Counted from the first letter of the stretch, positions 1 through 10,492 are shown. The stretch is 64,000 nucleotides of DNA from an uncultured Saprospiraceae bacterium (GCA_937921775.1 CAKZUK010000001.1:88429-152428), one strand, 5' to 3'. The notes: a model not told the origin generated them from the letters alone. A program made the numbers and translations.

Positions 1-265
1 TTGCCTCTGTTGAAGCGGTGTAGTCTTCTATCCAAAAATCGATAAGTGTTTGACCATTACTAGTTGTAAATCGAATATCAGAAAAGTCTGCCTTCATTCC
101 TGTAGTGAAATTAAGATCAACTCTGACCTGGTGATTGATCAATGCAGAACCTGAATGCTCAGTAATGGTAACAGGTATTCTGTTTTCCCATGGGCAAAGC
201 CATTGAGAAAATAGTACTTGACTGCAGAATAGCAATACCGTTAAAGAGATTAATTTTTGATTCAC
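1..265 (-). CDS. Secreted DUF2341-like domain protein (partial, runs off window start; GTG start)
   Basis: Manual minus-strand translation: MNQKLISLTVLLFCSQVLFSQWLCPWENRIPVTITEHSGSALINHQVRVDLNFTTGMKADFSDIRFTTSNGQTLIDFWIEDYTASTEA; signal peptide followed by a DUF2341-like 'L.NHQVRVDLN...F.DIRFTTS.G.TLIDFWIE' motif. Confidence 0.7.
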   Translation of the reverse strand, partial: MNQKLISLTVLLFCSQVLFSQWLCPWENRIPVTITEHSGSALINHQVRVDLNFTTGMKADFSDIRFTTSNGQTLIDFWIEDYTASTEA

Positions 266-547
266 CGTAGTGTTACTTTTTTAGATTAAGACATAGATTT
301 AACAGTCTATTAATAGGGGGATTAATAGAAACCAGATTTCTTAGTTCGTTTTGTAAATCGGAAATAGTCTTTAATAAAGCAATGCAGATGAGGGGGTAGA
401 CATTGTTATTAATTGTTATTACGAAAGAATTTTATCTTTCCATTAGTTGGTTAAAAAGACTAATTCGAAAACTATGCCATAAAAGTGGGCAAATGTGACA
501 TAATAGGTGCTTTTATGTCGAAAAAAGATTAAAACACACATGGATTT

Positions 548-832
548 TTAAGCCCATTGCTCAATTTTATCTTCGAAGCTGGCGTCTTTGTTTTTGTGCA
601 AATGAATCTGAATATTGAGTATCAGCTCAATCGCTCCAGCCTCTAAACAAGTCTTTCTGACTTGATCCACTAGTGCCATTAAAGTTTCCAATTCTCCTTC
701 CAGACTAGTTGAGAATGGCCCTACAATATGCTTAATTCCAGACTCTTTAATGACTTTAAGCGCTTCGTCAATTATGCCATAAGCGTTTTCTTGATTGATG
801 GGAATCACCTGTATAGATAGATTTGCAAGCAT
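548..832 (-). CDS. MTH1187/YkoF-like thiamine-binding family protein
   Basis: 94 aa; 'LSIQVIPI...YGIIDEALKVIKESGIKHIVGPFSTSLEGELETLMALV' resembles the MTH1187 (DUF77) fold family. Confidence 0.75.
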   Translation of the reverse strand: MLANLSIQVIPINQENAYGIIDEALKVIKESGIKHIVGPFSTSLEGELETLMALVDQVRKTCLEAGAIELILNIQIHLHKNKDASFEDKIEQWA

Positions 833-912
833 TTTTCGTTATTTATTTAGACTGAGAGCTTGTCTAGTTAATGGCATGAGGACTAGGCTTTAATAGAGGA
901 AAGGGGTCAGTT

Positions 913-2496
913 TTAGTCAACTTTTACTACTTTTTCAGAAAAAGGAACATGGTTGATTTGGTATTGAAATAGGTAGATCCCGCTTGGTAAAGCAGTAAGA
1001 TCCCAGCTCAAAATTTGTCCTTGATTAAGAGACTGTTGCTTGAAAATTTGTTGACCACTCAAGTCACAAAGACTAAGAGATTCGGCTTTAAGGTTCCCTT
1101 GGTTCTTGATATTAAGCATATTTTGACTTGGTTTTGGCCAAATGAGTAAATCGTTATTGAGCACAATTTGATTGCTTGAACTAATAGTAGGGGATTCATA
1201 GGCAAGATGATAAGTATAGGCATCATAAGCTCCAAGCCCATATGCATATGCTAAAACCCCCTCCGGGCTTTCGAGTATCATCGCACCAGTATCTAACTCA
1301 ATTCGAGCATATTGATAGTTTGGATACTCAGGAAATGAGCTAAAGGCACCACTAATTCCCTGGCCGTCTATTTCTACATTATCAATATTTTCCGTTTCTG
1401 TAAATAAAGTGACAAATCGTCTGACCTCCATAACGTCAGGATCAGGTATGAAGCGATCGAAGTTATAAATGCCAGTTTCCTTTGTTCTCATCTGAATAGG
1501 AGCGAGGGTGAGCATATTGGGGTCGCCAAGACCTGAGCCAGAGCAAGAGGAGGATACCGTTAATTGAACCACATGAACAGGTTTATCGCTGTTCAGTATT
1601 TTAGGACTGCTTAATTCAAATTCATGGAATTCACCCGAATTAATCTCACTAAGTGGGATGGTCTCATTATTTAGGTAAAGCTTAGTATTATCCTCGGTAG
1701 CAATAATTTTAAAAACGCTGAAACTTTGCCCTGCAAAAGGAATTAAAGGATAGGTGTTTGCAGCATTATTAACGGGCAACAATTGATCGTAAATGTGGCT
1801 ATCAGATTGAACACAGCCCACATTTCCTTGCTTGGCACCACCAAAGAGAGCTAGTTTTTTGTTATTTGTACTTTTGACTAAACTACCTGAAAGGTCCTCT
1901 AATGATTGTACCTGATAACTTTGACCAGCATTAAGTGTAATATTGAATGGTATGCCCGCTGGACGTAATCCGATTGTGAGGCCAGATGGTGTGATTTCTA
2001 TTTCTGTTTCATCTTCTGTTGCAACGATTAGGAAAGAGGCGGGAGACATTGAGCTATTATTAAAATCAAGTACTGCAGCAACTCGGTATTCTGTCCCAAT
2101 GGCATCAATAGGTAAAATCATACTAGACTCCGAAAAAAATATCCGATAGTGGTAAACGAAAAGCTGTGCGTCGGTACTTATATTTAATTTGAGACCATAG
2201 TTTTCAATGTCTTCCGATCCTTCATCATAATAGATGGCGTTGGGAAGTTCTATTTTTTGCATGACATTAGCTTGATAGCTGAGGGGAATAGTGAGGCCGG
2301 TAGCGGGGGCAGATAAGGTGCCATTCCCATCTTCCTTTGAGAAAATATAAATAGAGAATTCGGGATCACCATTGAAAAGTAAATCTAGGTTTTCCATGTA
2401 TCCAAACCAGAATTCCTTGCCAAAGGTTTGATAACTTTGTGCAGAAACGTTTTGAAAATATGCAAGGAGAAGTAGGAGTAGCGTTACTTTTTTCAT
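913..2496 (-). CDS. IgGFc-binding-like secreted protein with T9SS type A sorting domain
   Basis: Signal peptide; 'GKEFWFGYMENL' N-terminus and 'IIATEDNTKLYLN' motifs; C-terminal 'LLIWPKPSQNMLNIKNQ...LSGIYLFQYQ...EKVVKVD' sorting domain. Confidence 0.8.
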   Translation of the reverse strand: MKKVTLLLLLLAYFQNVSAQSYQTFGKEFWFGYMENLDLLFNGDPEFSIYIFSKEDGNGTLSAPATGLTIPLSYQANVMQKIELPNAIYYDEGSEDIENYGLKLNISTDAQLFVYHYRIFFSESSMILPIDAIGTEYRVAAVLDFNNSSMSPASFLIVATEDETEIEITPSGLTIGLRPAGIPFNITLNAGQSYQVQSLEDLSGSLVKSTNNKKLALFGGAKQGNVGCVQSDSHIYDQLLPVNNAANTYPLIPFAGQSFSVFKIIATEDNTKLYLNNETIPLSEINSGEFHEFELSSPKILNSDKPVHVVQLTVSSSCSGSGLGDPNMLTLAPIQMRTKETGIYNFDRFIPDPDVMEVRRFVTLFTETENIDNVEIDGQGISGAFSSFPEYPNYQYARIELDTGAMILESPEGVLAYAYGLGAYDAYTYHLAYESPTISSSNQIVLNNDLLIWPKPSQNMLNIKNQGNLKAESLSLCDLSGQQIFKQQSLNQGQILSWDLTALPSGIYLFQYQINHVPFSEKVVKVD

Positions 2497-2684
2497 GATT
2501 AGGGGAGCTTGGTTAATGCTTTTGTAACATTTTAGGCTTGGATTTGTTCATGGGATGCTAGCAAGGATTTGAGTCTTGAAAGTATTAAGGGAGAAGGAAT
2601 GAAGAGCGCATAGTATGCGTGTGCCTAGGTAGCTAGTGTATAGCCTAAGACTCTTTGCCCTTCATTCCCTGCCTTCTTTACTCT

Positions 2685-3785
2685 TTATTGTTCATCACCA
2701 AAAGAAATTCCTACAGCGCGAGCAGTTTTGATCAGATAGTGATCCTTGCTTACGTAGTTATATTCTTTGATTGCATCCTTGATTGTTACGCTTTCGACTT
2801 GGTTGTTTTTATAAGAAACCATCTTTCCAAAATCCCCCTGCTGAACTAATTCAAAAGCTTTGACACCCATTGAGGTTGCGAGAATTCGATCGAAAGCTAG
2901 AGGAGTTCCACCCCGTTGAGTATGACCAAGAACCGTCGTTCTGATTTGTGCAGGACAGCCCATATTTTCCAACTCCGTTCGGAGGTAGTTGGCAATACCG
3001 GCCAGTTTTTTATGAGGATCTCCTTTATCAGCAGCTTTAGAGCCAAGGGTTTCGCCGCTTTCTACTTTAGCGCCTTCGGCAACAACGATATTGACAAAAC
3101 CTTTCCCTTTTTTGTAGCGCTTTTTAATGCGTTTTAGTATAGCTTTTAAGTTGAAAGATATTTCAGGAATTAGACAAATTTCTGCACCGCCTGCAATCGC
3201 AGTATGTAGCGCAATCCAACCGGCGTCACGGCCCATTACTTCCATGATCATAACACGGTGATGGCTTTCAGCAGTAGTTACTAGTTTATCAAAACTTTCC
3301 GTCGCAATTTGCACGGCAGTGCTAAACCCAAAAGTAAGGTCAGTAGCAGAGAGGTCATTGTCAATCGTTTTTGGAACACCGATAATATTTAAACCTTTTT
3401 CGTAGAGTGCTTGTGAAATCTTCTGAGATCCGTCACCTCCGATATTGACAACAGCATCAAAGCCAAGGTCTTTTATTTTTTGAACCAAGTCTGCAGAAAT
3501 ATCTTTGGTAGACCAAGTGCCATCTTCTTTTTGGAAAGGGAAGTCGAGCGGATTTCCTTTGTTGGTTGTCTTTAAGATAGTTCCACCTTTAATGTGGATT
3601 CCAGCTATTTTAGATTTGGATAGCTTTACTATTTCAACTGGATCTTTTAATACGCCATTGAATGCTTCAATGCTTCCGTAGGCTTCCCATTCGCCGCTAC
3701 CTTTTGCTGCTTTTGCCAATCCTCTGATGACTGCATTTAATCCGGGGCAGTCGCCACCGCCTGTTAGTACCAATACCTTTTTCAT
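2685..3785 (-). CDS. pfkA: 6-phosphofructokinase
   Basis: 'LTGGGDCPGLNAVIRGL', 'VNIGGDGSQKI', 'GVPKTIDNDL', 'VMGRDAGWIALHTAIAGGAE', 'LGHTQRGGTPLAFDR'. Confidence 0.93.
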   Translation of the reverse strand: MKKVLVLTGGGDCPGLNAVIRGLAKAAKGSGEWEAYGSIEAFNGVLKDPVEIVKLSKSKIAGIHIKGGTILKTTNKGNPLDFPFQKEDGTWSTKDISADLVQKIKDLGFDAVVNIGGDGSQKISQALYEKGLNIIGVPKTIDNDLSATDLTFGFSTAVQIATESFDKLVTTAESHHRVMIMEVMGRDAGWIALHTAIAGGAEICLIPEISFNLKAILKRIKKRYKKGKGFVNIVVAEGAKVESGETLGSKAADKGDPHKKLAGIANYLRTELENMGCPAQIRTTVLGHTQRGGTPLAFDRILATSMGVKAFELVQQGDFGKMVSYKNNQVESVTIKDAIKEYNYVSKDHYLIKTARAVGISFGDEQ

Positions 3786-3936
3786 GAATATTATTTTAGA
3801 CTCAATGATAGAGAAATCTTTTGACTTTTTAGATTATTTATGGAGGAGTCTTGAGTAGAAGTTGCTTTATAGACGGTCTTGTAAGTACCTGGTACTAAAG
3901 TTAGGAGTAAATTAATAAGCACCATTCATGAGGATT

Positions 3937-4743
3937 TTACTGAAGGTTGTTGGCTTTAATTGTATTCAGAAAATTCAAACATATTTTGTTGAAGATTGCT
4001 GCCTTTTCAATGCTGACGACATGTCCACATTTGGGAACGATTTCTATAGTCGCATTGTCGTGCAAAACAGAATATTCTTGTGCAGGGTGTAAGAATAAAT
4101 GGTCTTGATCTCCCATGACCAAGAGGTGCGGTATATCGGATTTGGCTTTAAATAGTTGAGTTAGTGTCTTGTTGAGGCCATAGTACATGGTCGTCCATTT
4201 TCTGAATTCATCGGTGGTTAATACCTGTGACTCCCTGATGAAAACGTCTCGTGATTTTTTATGGTTGTTGCGAGGCATCATGATTCGAGCGCTCACTTTG
4301 TAGAAGTTAGCATAACCGATTATTTTAGCTAGGCCAAGGCTTAAATTGGCCAGTACTTTTAGTTTAGTATTTAAGCGAACAATTGCTCCGGGCATGATGA
4401 CAGAGGATACACTTTGAGGGCGGACTTCGCGTATCTCCAAGCAAACAATTGTTCCTAATGAAATACCTACAATATGAACGGCAGGAATTTTTAAGTGATC
4501 AACGATTTCCCAGATTTTATTAGCAACTAGTGTAAAGGTGTAATCAGGAGCAAGTTCAGGTTCCCCAGCATTTTTACCGTGGCCTGGAAGATCAATGATT
4601 AATAGGTTGTATTGTGCTCCAATTTCTTCGACCTGTCGTTTCCAAGTACGAGTGCTACCGCCTGCTCCATGGACAAAAAGAACCCATTCGGTATTCCTAT
4701 CGTTTTGGTGAGTTTCGAAATGTAAGCGCCCTTTTTCTGACAT
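3937..4743 (-). CDS. Alpha/beta hydrolase
   Basis: 'VLFVHGAGGSTRTWKRQ', 'IIDLPGHG', nucleophile elbow 'GISLG', C-terminal 'CGHVVSIE'. Confidence 0.85.
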   Translation of the reverse strand: MSEKGRLHFETHQNDRNTEWVLFVHGAGGSTRTWKRQVEEIGAQYNLLIIDLPGHGKNAGEPELAPDYTFTLVANKIWEIVDHLKIPAVHIVGISLGTIVCLEIREVRPQSVSSVIMPGAIVRLNTKLKVLANLSLGLAKIIGYANFYKVSARIMMPRNNHKKSRDVFIRESQVLTTDEFRKWTTMYYGLNKTLTQLFKAKSDIPHLLVMGDQDHLFLHPAQEYSVLHDNATIEIVPKCGHVVSIEKAAIFNKICLNFLNTIKANNLQ

Positions 4744-4850
4744 TAGTGTGGTTTGAGAATTAGGACTGATTAAATCCGTTTTGACTGTTTCTGGTTAGAA
4801 AAATAGCTTCAAAGTTAAAGATAGTAAAAAAGGAGTAGCAGACTGTTTTT

Positions 4851-5267
4851 TTATTCACAGCTAAAAGTCAAATTGCCAGTATCGATCACTTTTTTTCGCA
4901 TGTTGAAGGTATTGAAATTGAACTGACTTTTGTAATCAAATATGACTTGTCCATCTTTGATCTCTTTTAGAACAAAGTAAACAGAAAAGTTACTAGTCGG
5001 TTTAGCGAAAAGGGTGTCCTTTTTAGAGAGATAAAAATCTTTTGAAACTGGCTGATCGAAGAATCGTATGTTACTCAGTTTTCCATCAAGACTTTTAAGT
5101 AAAACGGTGTCGCCTTTTAATTGACAAGATTTAATTGATTTGACTAATTGTTCTTGAAAAAAGACTTGATTGACTAGACTTGTCGTTTCGATTTTGACCT
5201 GACTTTTTCGACAAGAAAAGAAACTAAAAATCAAAAAGCTCAGGAATATTAATTGAAGTGATTTCAT
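4851..5267 (-). CDS. Small putative lipoprotein (start trimmed to MKSLQLIFLSFLIFSFFSC)
   Basis: Lipobox-like signal sequence beginning at internal Met. Confidence 0.6.
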   Translation of the reverse strand: MKSLQLIFLSFLIFSFFSCRKSQVKIETTSLVNQVFFQEQLVKSIKSCQLKGDTVLLKSLDGKLSNIRFFDQPVSKDFYLSKKDTLFAKPTSNFSVYFVLKEIKDGQVIFDYKSQFNFNTFNMRKKVIDTGNLTFSCE

Positions 5268-5271
5268 TTTG

Positions 5272-6009
5272 CTAAAGCATAAATTGTAAAAACAAAACTT
5301 CTTCTTTTTCGGATTGCATATCAGCTGCGACACTGATAGGATGGTCTAGTCTTTCTCTATTGAGCATCCCTGAAATTTGTAGGATAGACTTACCATCTGC
5401 CGATTTGTTTCTTTTGAAGCCTGCTGGTGTGAAGCCTTTTACAGGGCCATTCGCTTTTGAACGGAAGTTAAGCTCAGCGAGAATCTCATCTTTTGGATAT
5501 TCGATGAGATCGGTGTTGTTTAGATAAGGTTTTAACTCCTCCAATTTATTTGCTTTGATAAGCGCTACTATTTTGTCGAGCAGTGCCATTTTCTTGGCTA
5601 CGATTTTTAGGTCAGAGATAGGGTATTTGATCGTTGTTTTATTTTCTTTAATGGTGAGTACCGAGTGTATTTCATCATAATTATTGGCATCTGATTGCAT
5701 ACTCTTGTACATTAACCAAGCTAAGTTGGAGGAGATGAGATTGGCATTTTTAGCCTGTTCTGCTACTTTGGTACTATTGGACAAGCTGATTTCAAAAATT
5801 CGTTTTGCTTTGGTCTCAGCAGTAGCTGCAATGGCACCTTTGTCAAAATGAATTTCTCCCCCATAGGTGCTTATTATTTCCTGTAATCCTTTATTCTCAT
5901 TTTGAGATAAATTGCTTGGGAGGCTCGGCTCGGGAGGAGTGTTTTTACAACTCGAGATAAAAAGAATGCCAAGGAAAAGTAGCGAAAAAGTGTAGTGATT
6001 GAATTTCAT
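5272..6009 (-). CDS. Putative lipoprotein, hypothetical
   Basis: 'MKFNHYTFSLLFLGILFISSCKN' lipobox; no recognisable domain. Confidence 0.65.
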   Translation of the reverse strand: MKFNHYTFSLLFLGILFISSCKNTPPEPSLPSNLSQNENKGLQEIISTYGGEIHFDKGAIAATAETKAKRIFEISLSNSTKVAEQAKNANLISSNLAWLMYKSMQSDANNYDEIHSVLTIKENKTTIKYPISDLKIVAKKMALLDKIVALIKANKLEELKPYLNNTDLIEYPKDEILAELNFRSKANGPVKGFTPAGFKRNKSADGKSILQISGMLNRERLDHPISVAADMQSEKEEVLFLQFML

Positions 6010-6174
6010 GTTTGATGGTATGCTTGTTAGTTTTTGCAAAGGTAGGGAGGAAGACTTAGAATTAGAATGAAAATGAGCATTAATATGAAAATAAAAATAC
6101 GACCAGATCTCTAGAAAAAGGAGTATGTTTATATATCGCAGCTAGGGAGCTTTTATTCTTTATAGTTTGCTCCA

Positions 6175-6552
6175 TCATACAACTTGGGATTGAAGCCGCT
6201 GAATTAGCATAGCTACCAGTCGTTTCTTATTTTCCTTTTCATCGGCAGCAAAAATTTCAAACTCATCCAATGTAAATTGCCCAATGATGCAGCCCAGTAA
6301 TTGATTCTTGAAGTCTCTGTCTTTCTGAACGGCATTTTTGACGTAAGTCAGCTTAAAATCATTAGTTCCGTTGAGAAAGCTCGCACGGTGTTTGCTGTTG
6401 TATTGCTGGAAAATTGCCACTAGCAAACTGTTCTGAAATTTAAGAATAGGGCGGAGGCAAGTATTTTGAAAGTGCTCAGAAGGAGTGATTTTATCCACCT
6501 CTGATATGCTTGGGATAAGTGGGCGTAGTTCTTTTAATTTATTTCGCGACAT
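6175..6552 (-). CDS. Hypothetical 125-aa protein
   Basis: Intact ORF in an intergenic gap with no competing ORF. Confidence 0.5.
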   Translation of the reverse strand: MSRNKLKELRPLIPSISEVDKITPSEHFQNTCLRPILKFQNSLLVAIFQQYNSKHRASFLNGTNDFKLTYVKNAVQKDRDFKNQLLGCIIGQFTLDEFEIFAADEKENKKRLVAMLIQRLQSQVV

Positions 6553-6694
6553 TAATATGGGCTTTCTGATAAAGAGATCAATTTAGAATACACATAGACC
6601 AAACCTGAAAAAGATGTTTTTGTTGACCAATAATCCTATTAATATCAGGTTTTTCCTATATTGGTTTATAATTTACTAACTTAAAATATAAATT

Positions 6695-6871
6695 ATGGCA
6701 CAATTGATCGGACTCGTAATCGCAGGAGCTGCTGGGTTTTGGGTATTTAATGATGCAAATTCTAGAGGAATGAATCCCTGGGCTTGGGCAATCTTTACTT
6801 TTTTACTGCTTATTATTGGTTTGCCTGTATACTTGATTACAAGGAAACCTAAGATAGATGGAGAAGATTAA
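6695..6871 (+). CDS. Small 58-aa membrane protein (missed by supplied ORF track)
   Basis: MAQLIGLVIAGAAGFWVFNDANSRGMNPWAWAIFTFLLLIIGLPVYLITRKPKIDGED; resembles the widespread 'VyDA..RGmn.waWg.f.fl..iIglPiYl..R' small membrane proteins; same strand and just upstream of the DUF805 gene. Confidence 0.8.
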   Translation: MAQLIGLVIAGAAGFWVFNDANSRGMNPWAWAIFTFLLLIIGLPVYLITRKPKIDGED

Positions 6872-6958
6872 CTCGCCTTTTTATTTTGATAAGCTCCATG
6901 TATCGAGCTTGTTTTTGTATTACTATTCAAATTAATTTAACTAACCAAAAAATTCACT

Positions 6959-7336
6959 ATGAATTACTTTTTAGACGTTTTTCGAAAATTTGGAGACTTT
7001 AAAGGTCGATCTCGCAGATCAGAATATTGGTATTTTACCTTATTCTCTACTATTATATCTGCTATTACAATGGGGATTGATTTTATGACAGAAATGCCTG
7101 TTTTGAATCCATTATATTCTTTGATTGTGTTTGTTCCAAGTTTAGCAGTTTTAGCAAGAAGATTGCATGATGGAGGAAGAAGCGCTTGGTGGTTCTTGAT
7201 CGTTTTTATTCCACTTATTGGATTTATTGTTTTGATTGTATTCTTATGTCAAGACAGTGTGCCGGGAGAGAATAAGTGGGGATTGAATCCAAAAGATATT
7301 GGTAACGATGACATTGTGAATCATCTTGTTGAGTAA
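6959..7336 (+). CDS. DUF805 domain-containing inner-membrane protein
   Basis: 'FGDFKGRSRRSEYWYFTLF', 'VPSLAVLARRLHDGGRSAWWFLIVFIPLIGFIVLIVFLCQDSVPGENKWG'. Confidence 0.92.
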   Translation: MNYFLDVFRKFGDFKGRSRRSEYWYFTLFSTIISAITMGIDFMTEMPVLNPLYSLIVFVPSLAVLARRLHDGGRSAWWFLIVFIPLIGFIVLIVFLCQDSVPGENKWGLNPKDIGNDDIVNHLVE

Positions 7337-7360
7337 AATAAGATGTGTTATATAATATAA

Positions 7361-7403
7361 AACGAGCCTTGAAGATGATTGCATTTTCAAGGCTCGTTTT
7401 TTT
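7361..7403 (+). terminator. Intrinsic terminator of the DUF805 gene
   Basis: AACGAGCCTTGAA/TTCAAGGCTCGTT 13-bp perfect stem, 12-nt loop, followed by a T tract. Confidence 0.92.
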
Positions 7404-7455
7404 GATTACTTAGGCCACAATAAGCAAAGCTAGGTTCTGTATTCGGTAATCCGTC

Positions 7456-9627
7456 TTAAACAATCAGCAACCCACTTTCCAGCAATTGTTCCCAAATCTC
7501 AGTTCCTTCCAATTCCTCAAAACTTAAGTCTGAGAACACTTCCCAATCCTTTTTTAATGCTTTGAAAGTAATGACTGTTTCTGCAGAACTACCAACTTTC
7601 TCCAAGGCTTGAATCAACCATTGAGCTGTATCAATATCTAATTCTGCTTCCCAGCTAGTCTGTTTGTTGTGAAAGTTCAGCAACATGGAATCTTCGTCCA
7701 ATTCTAAGATTTCTGGAGGACGATTCAGCCAGCTAACAATGGCATTTTGACGAGGACTGATTTCCGACAAGTCTTCAAGACAATTGGCAATATAATCACT
7801 GGGGATCCTAGTCTCTGGTATGTCAAAATCAAACCATTCCGATAAGTTAAATTCGAAACAAACGCCATGCATGTAATTGAACAAAGATTTGCGCAAGCCT
7901 TCTGAATAGAGTTCGTGTTGCGTACCCGTTGGGTCTTCATGTATTCGATCATTATCTGCAAAGCCACCAAAGCTTGGCCCAATGTCAGTTACTTGATATT
8001 CGGCAGGAGCATGACCAACTGGACTATGTGCCGTCATCGCAAACCGATGCCAAAATCCAGATTGTAAAACACCACTTTCAAAAAGTTGACGCACCATTTC
8101 CAAGGCATCTATTGTTTCTTGATCGGTTTGCGTAGGAAAGCCGTACATGAGGTAAGCGTGCACCATGATACCTGCTTCTGTGAAGGCGTCAGCAACTCGT
8201 GCAACCTGCGCAACAGTAACACCTTTTTTCATCAAATCAAGCAAACGATCAGAAGCTACTTCGAGTCCACCCGAAACGGCGATACAGCCTGATGCTTTTA
8301 GCAATCGACACAAGTCAGGGGTGAAGCTTTTTTCAAAACGAATGTTTGTCCACCAAGTAACCGTAATTTTACGTCGTAGTATTTCCAAGGCAAGATCACG
8401 CATCAGAGCTGGTGGCGCAGCTTCATCCACGAAGTGAAAACCGTTTTGTCCCGTTTGCTCAATGATGGTTTCTATCCGATCACAGAGCATGGCAGGTGTA
8501 AGTGGTTCGTAGTTTTTAATGTAATCTAAGGACACATCGCAAAAGGTGCATTTGCCCCAATAGCAGCCATGTGCTAAGGTGAGTTTATTCCAACGGCCAT
8601 CACTCCAAAGTCGGTGCATGGGATTGACCACTTCTATGACGGAAAGATAATCATGCAAAATCAAATCACTATAGTCTGGAGTTCCCGTTTCACGTTGAGC
8701 GATGTCGAGAACCTTGGTATTATTGTGATAGCAAACGACGCCATTCGTTTTAGCAAAAACACGCTTTAGTTCGGAGCGTTCAAGTTTGCCTTCAAGGTGC
8801 TGAAGCAATAGCATAAGTGGTGCTTCGCCATCGTCGAGTGAGACGAAATCTATATAGTCAAAAAGGCGTTCTTCAGCCAGTCGTCTTAGTTCTGTATTTG
8901 GGTAACCACCTCCCATCACAATTTTAATATTTGGGTGATTGGCCTTGACGTATTGCCCGCATTTTAGGGCACCGAATAAGTTGCCTGGAAATGGGACAGA
9001 AATGCATAGCACTTCAGGCTTTGCTATTTGAATATGCGTTTCTAGTAATTGTTTTAAAGCGGTACTGATAATACTATCGGGCTCTTGTAAAGCCTCGTGG
9101 ATATCATCAAAATGGCTAGCCGACATACCCAGCCGTTCTGCATAGCGACTAAAACCAAAGTGTGGATCAATCACTTCTTTGATGAGGTCGCCCATGTCTT
9201 CGAGGTAGAGGGTGACTAGATGGCGCGCTTTATCATGTGTACCCATGGTACCGAAAGCCCATTCCATGTCTTCCATTTCAGTGAAGCGGCTAGCTTCAGG
9301 AAGGTAAGTTCGATCACAGATGCTGTGGGCTAGGGTAGGGTTTTTATTCTGCAAAAATCGAATGGCGGGATCAATGGTCTGTATATAGTTATCCCGGAGT
9401 TGAAAGATTCGATTGCTATTTTCGCTTAGTTCAGTTTCTTTGTTTTCAATTTCTTGAAATATGTTCTTGAATCCTTTAGAAGAAAACAATTCGAGTATCA
9501 CTTCGATTCCTAGGTCGGCTTGCCGAGAGTTATGGCCTTTAGTGTTGAGAAATCCCTTTAGGTAAGCTGTGGCCGGGTAAGGCGTGTTGAGCTGTGTGAA
9601 AGGGGGCGTGATTAGTAGGAGGTTCAA
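7456..9627 (-). CDS. B12-binding domain radical SAM protein
   Basis: N-terminal 'LLITPPFTQLNTPYPATAYLKGFL', 'VMGGGYPNTELR', cluster motif 'HGCYWGKCTFCDVSLDY', 'AYLMYGFPTQTDQET'. Confidence 0.87.
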   Translation of the reverse strand: MNLLLITPPFTQLNTPYPATAYLKGFLNTKGHNSRQADLGIEVILELFSSKGFKNIFQEIENKETELSENSNRIFQLRDNYIQTIDPAIRFLQNKNPTLAHSICDRTYLPEASRFTEMEDMEWAFGTMGTHDKARHLVTLYLEDMGDLIKEVIDPHFGFSRYAERLGMSASHFDDIHEALQEPDSIISTALKQLLETHIQIAKPEVLCISVPFPGNLFGALKCGQYVKANHPNIKIVMGGGYPNTELRRLAEERLFDYIDFVSLDDGEAPLMLLLQHLEGKLERSELKRVFAKTNGVVCYHNNTKVLDIAQRETGTPDYSDLILHDYLSVIEVVNPMHRLWSDGRWNKLTLAHGCYWGKCTFCDVSLDYIKNYEPLTPAMLCDRIETIIEQTGQNGFHFVDEAAPPALMRDLALEILRRKITVTWWTNIRFEKSFTPDLCRLLKASGCIAVSGGLEVASDRLLDLMKKGVTVAQVARVADAFTEAGIMVHAYLMYGFPTQTDQETIDALEMVRQLFESGVLQSGFWHRFAMTAHSPVGHAPAEYQVTDIGPSFGGFADNDRIHEDPTGTQHELYSEGLRKSLFNYMHGVCFEFNLSEWFDFDIPETRIPSDYIANCLEDLSEISPRQNAIVSWLNRPPEILELDEDSMLLNFHNKQTSWEAELDIDTAQWLIQALEKVGSSAETVITFKALKKDWEVFSDLSFEELEGTEIWEQLLESGLLIV

Positions 9628-9757
9628 GATATGTGGATTTTGATAGAGCGCTTAGTTGAGTTATTTAAAGGAGCTTGGGAGCTGGGAGTATACTCGATCG
9701 CGGAGCATTTCGTCTTAGAGGGAATTTCCCGTTTCCAACTTTCAAGTTCCTGTTCAT

Positions 9758-10492
9758 CTACATTCGTTTCAACTCATCGCGAGCTTCATCGAACCATTGT
9801 CGTTTATCTTTCAATTCAAAGTTGCTCATATGCTCTGCTTCGGCAATGATTTCGGTGTAGATATTTTTGGCATCGGCTTCACGATTTTGCCGGATTAAAA
9901 ACTTGGCGTAAATGATTCTTGGTTCCAGATTGACATACTGTCTATTCATGGATTGGAGTACGCTGTCTGCTTTGTCAAGCTCGCCGGTACTCTCTAATGC
10001 TAATCCATAAAGTACTTTTGCATTTGCTTTGTTGAAGGATGGGTTTTGGCTTGCTTTTTTTGCAATTTCAATTACGCTTTCAAAGTTGTTTTTATGGAAA
10101 TAAGCATAAATTAATTGGTTATTTACATGCGGGTCATTGTCGTGAATACCAGCCCGTGTAGATTCAAAAACAGGGATGGCTTCATCATACATTTTTTCTT
10201 GAAGGTAAGCGTCGCCAAGTGCTACTTTGTTGGTAAAGGTATTGGAGAAAGCTACTTGTTTTTCGAGTTCTTTTATTTTTCCTCCAGGGTTGAAGATGGA
10301 GGCTAAGTCTGGTTTGTTTGAACTACTATATTGCTGTGCAATTTTTGGTTGGTTAATTATCTTTTTATAGATGTAAAACAAGCAACCAAATAAAGGAAGA
10401 AAAATAACAAGAGGTATCCACCACAAGTCATTTTTCTGAGTGACGATGTGATAGATACAGTAGATTTGCATGATGATTAAGAGGTAGTACAT
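9758..10492 (-). CDS. TPR protein with PLDc_N-like N-terminal membrane segment
   Basis: 'WWIPLVIFLPLFGCLFYIYKKI' hydrophobic N-terminus; TPR-like helices 'ALGDAYLQEKMYDEAIPVFEST', 'VLYGLALESTGELDKADSVLQ'. Confidence 0.7.
   Translation of the reverse strand: MYYLLIIMQIYCIYHIVTQKNDLWWIPLVIFLPLFGCLFYIYKKIINQPKIAQQYSSSNKPDLASIFNPGGKIKELEKQVAFSNTFTNKVALGDAYLQEKMYDEAIPVFESTRAGIHDNDPHVNNQLIYAYFHKNNFESVIEIAKKASQNPSFNKANAKVLYGLALESTGELDKADSVLQSMNRQYVNLEPRIIYAKFLIRQNREADAKNIYTEIIAEAEHMSNFELKDKRQWFDEARDELKRM

Noticed and set aside
8165-8437. Antisense ORFs inside the radical SAM gene (also 7929-8135, 8086-8292)
   Set aside because: Shadow ORFs opposite a strongly supported conserved gene
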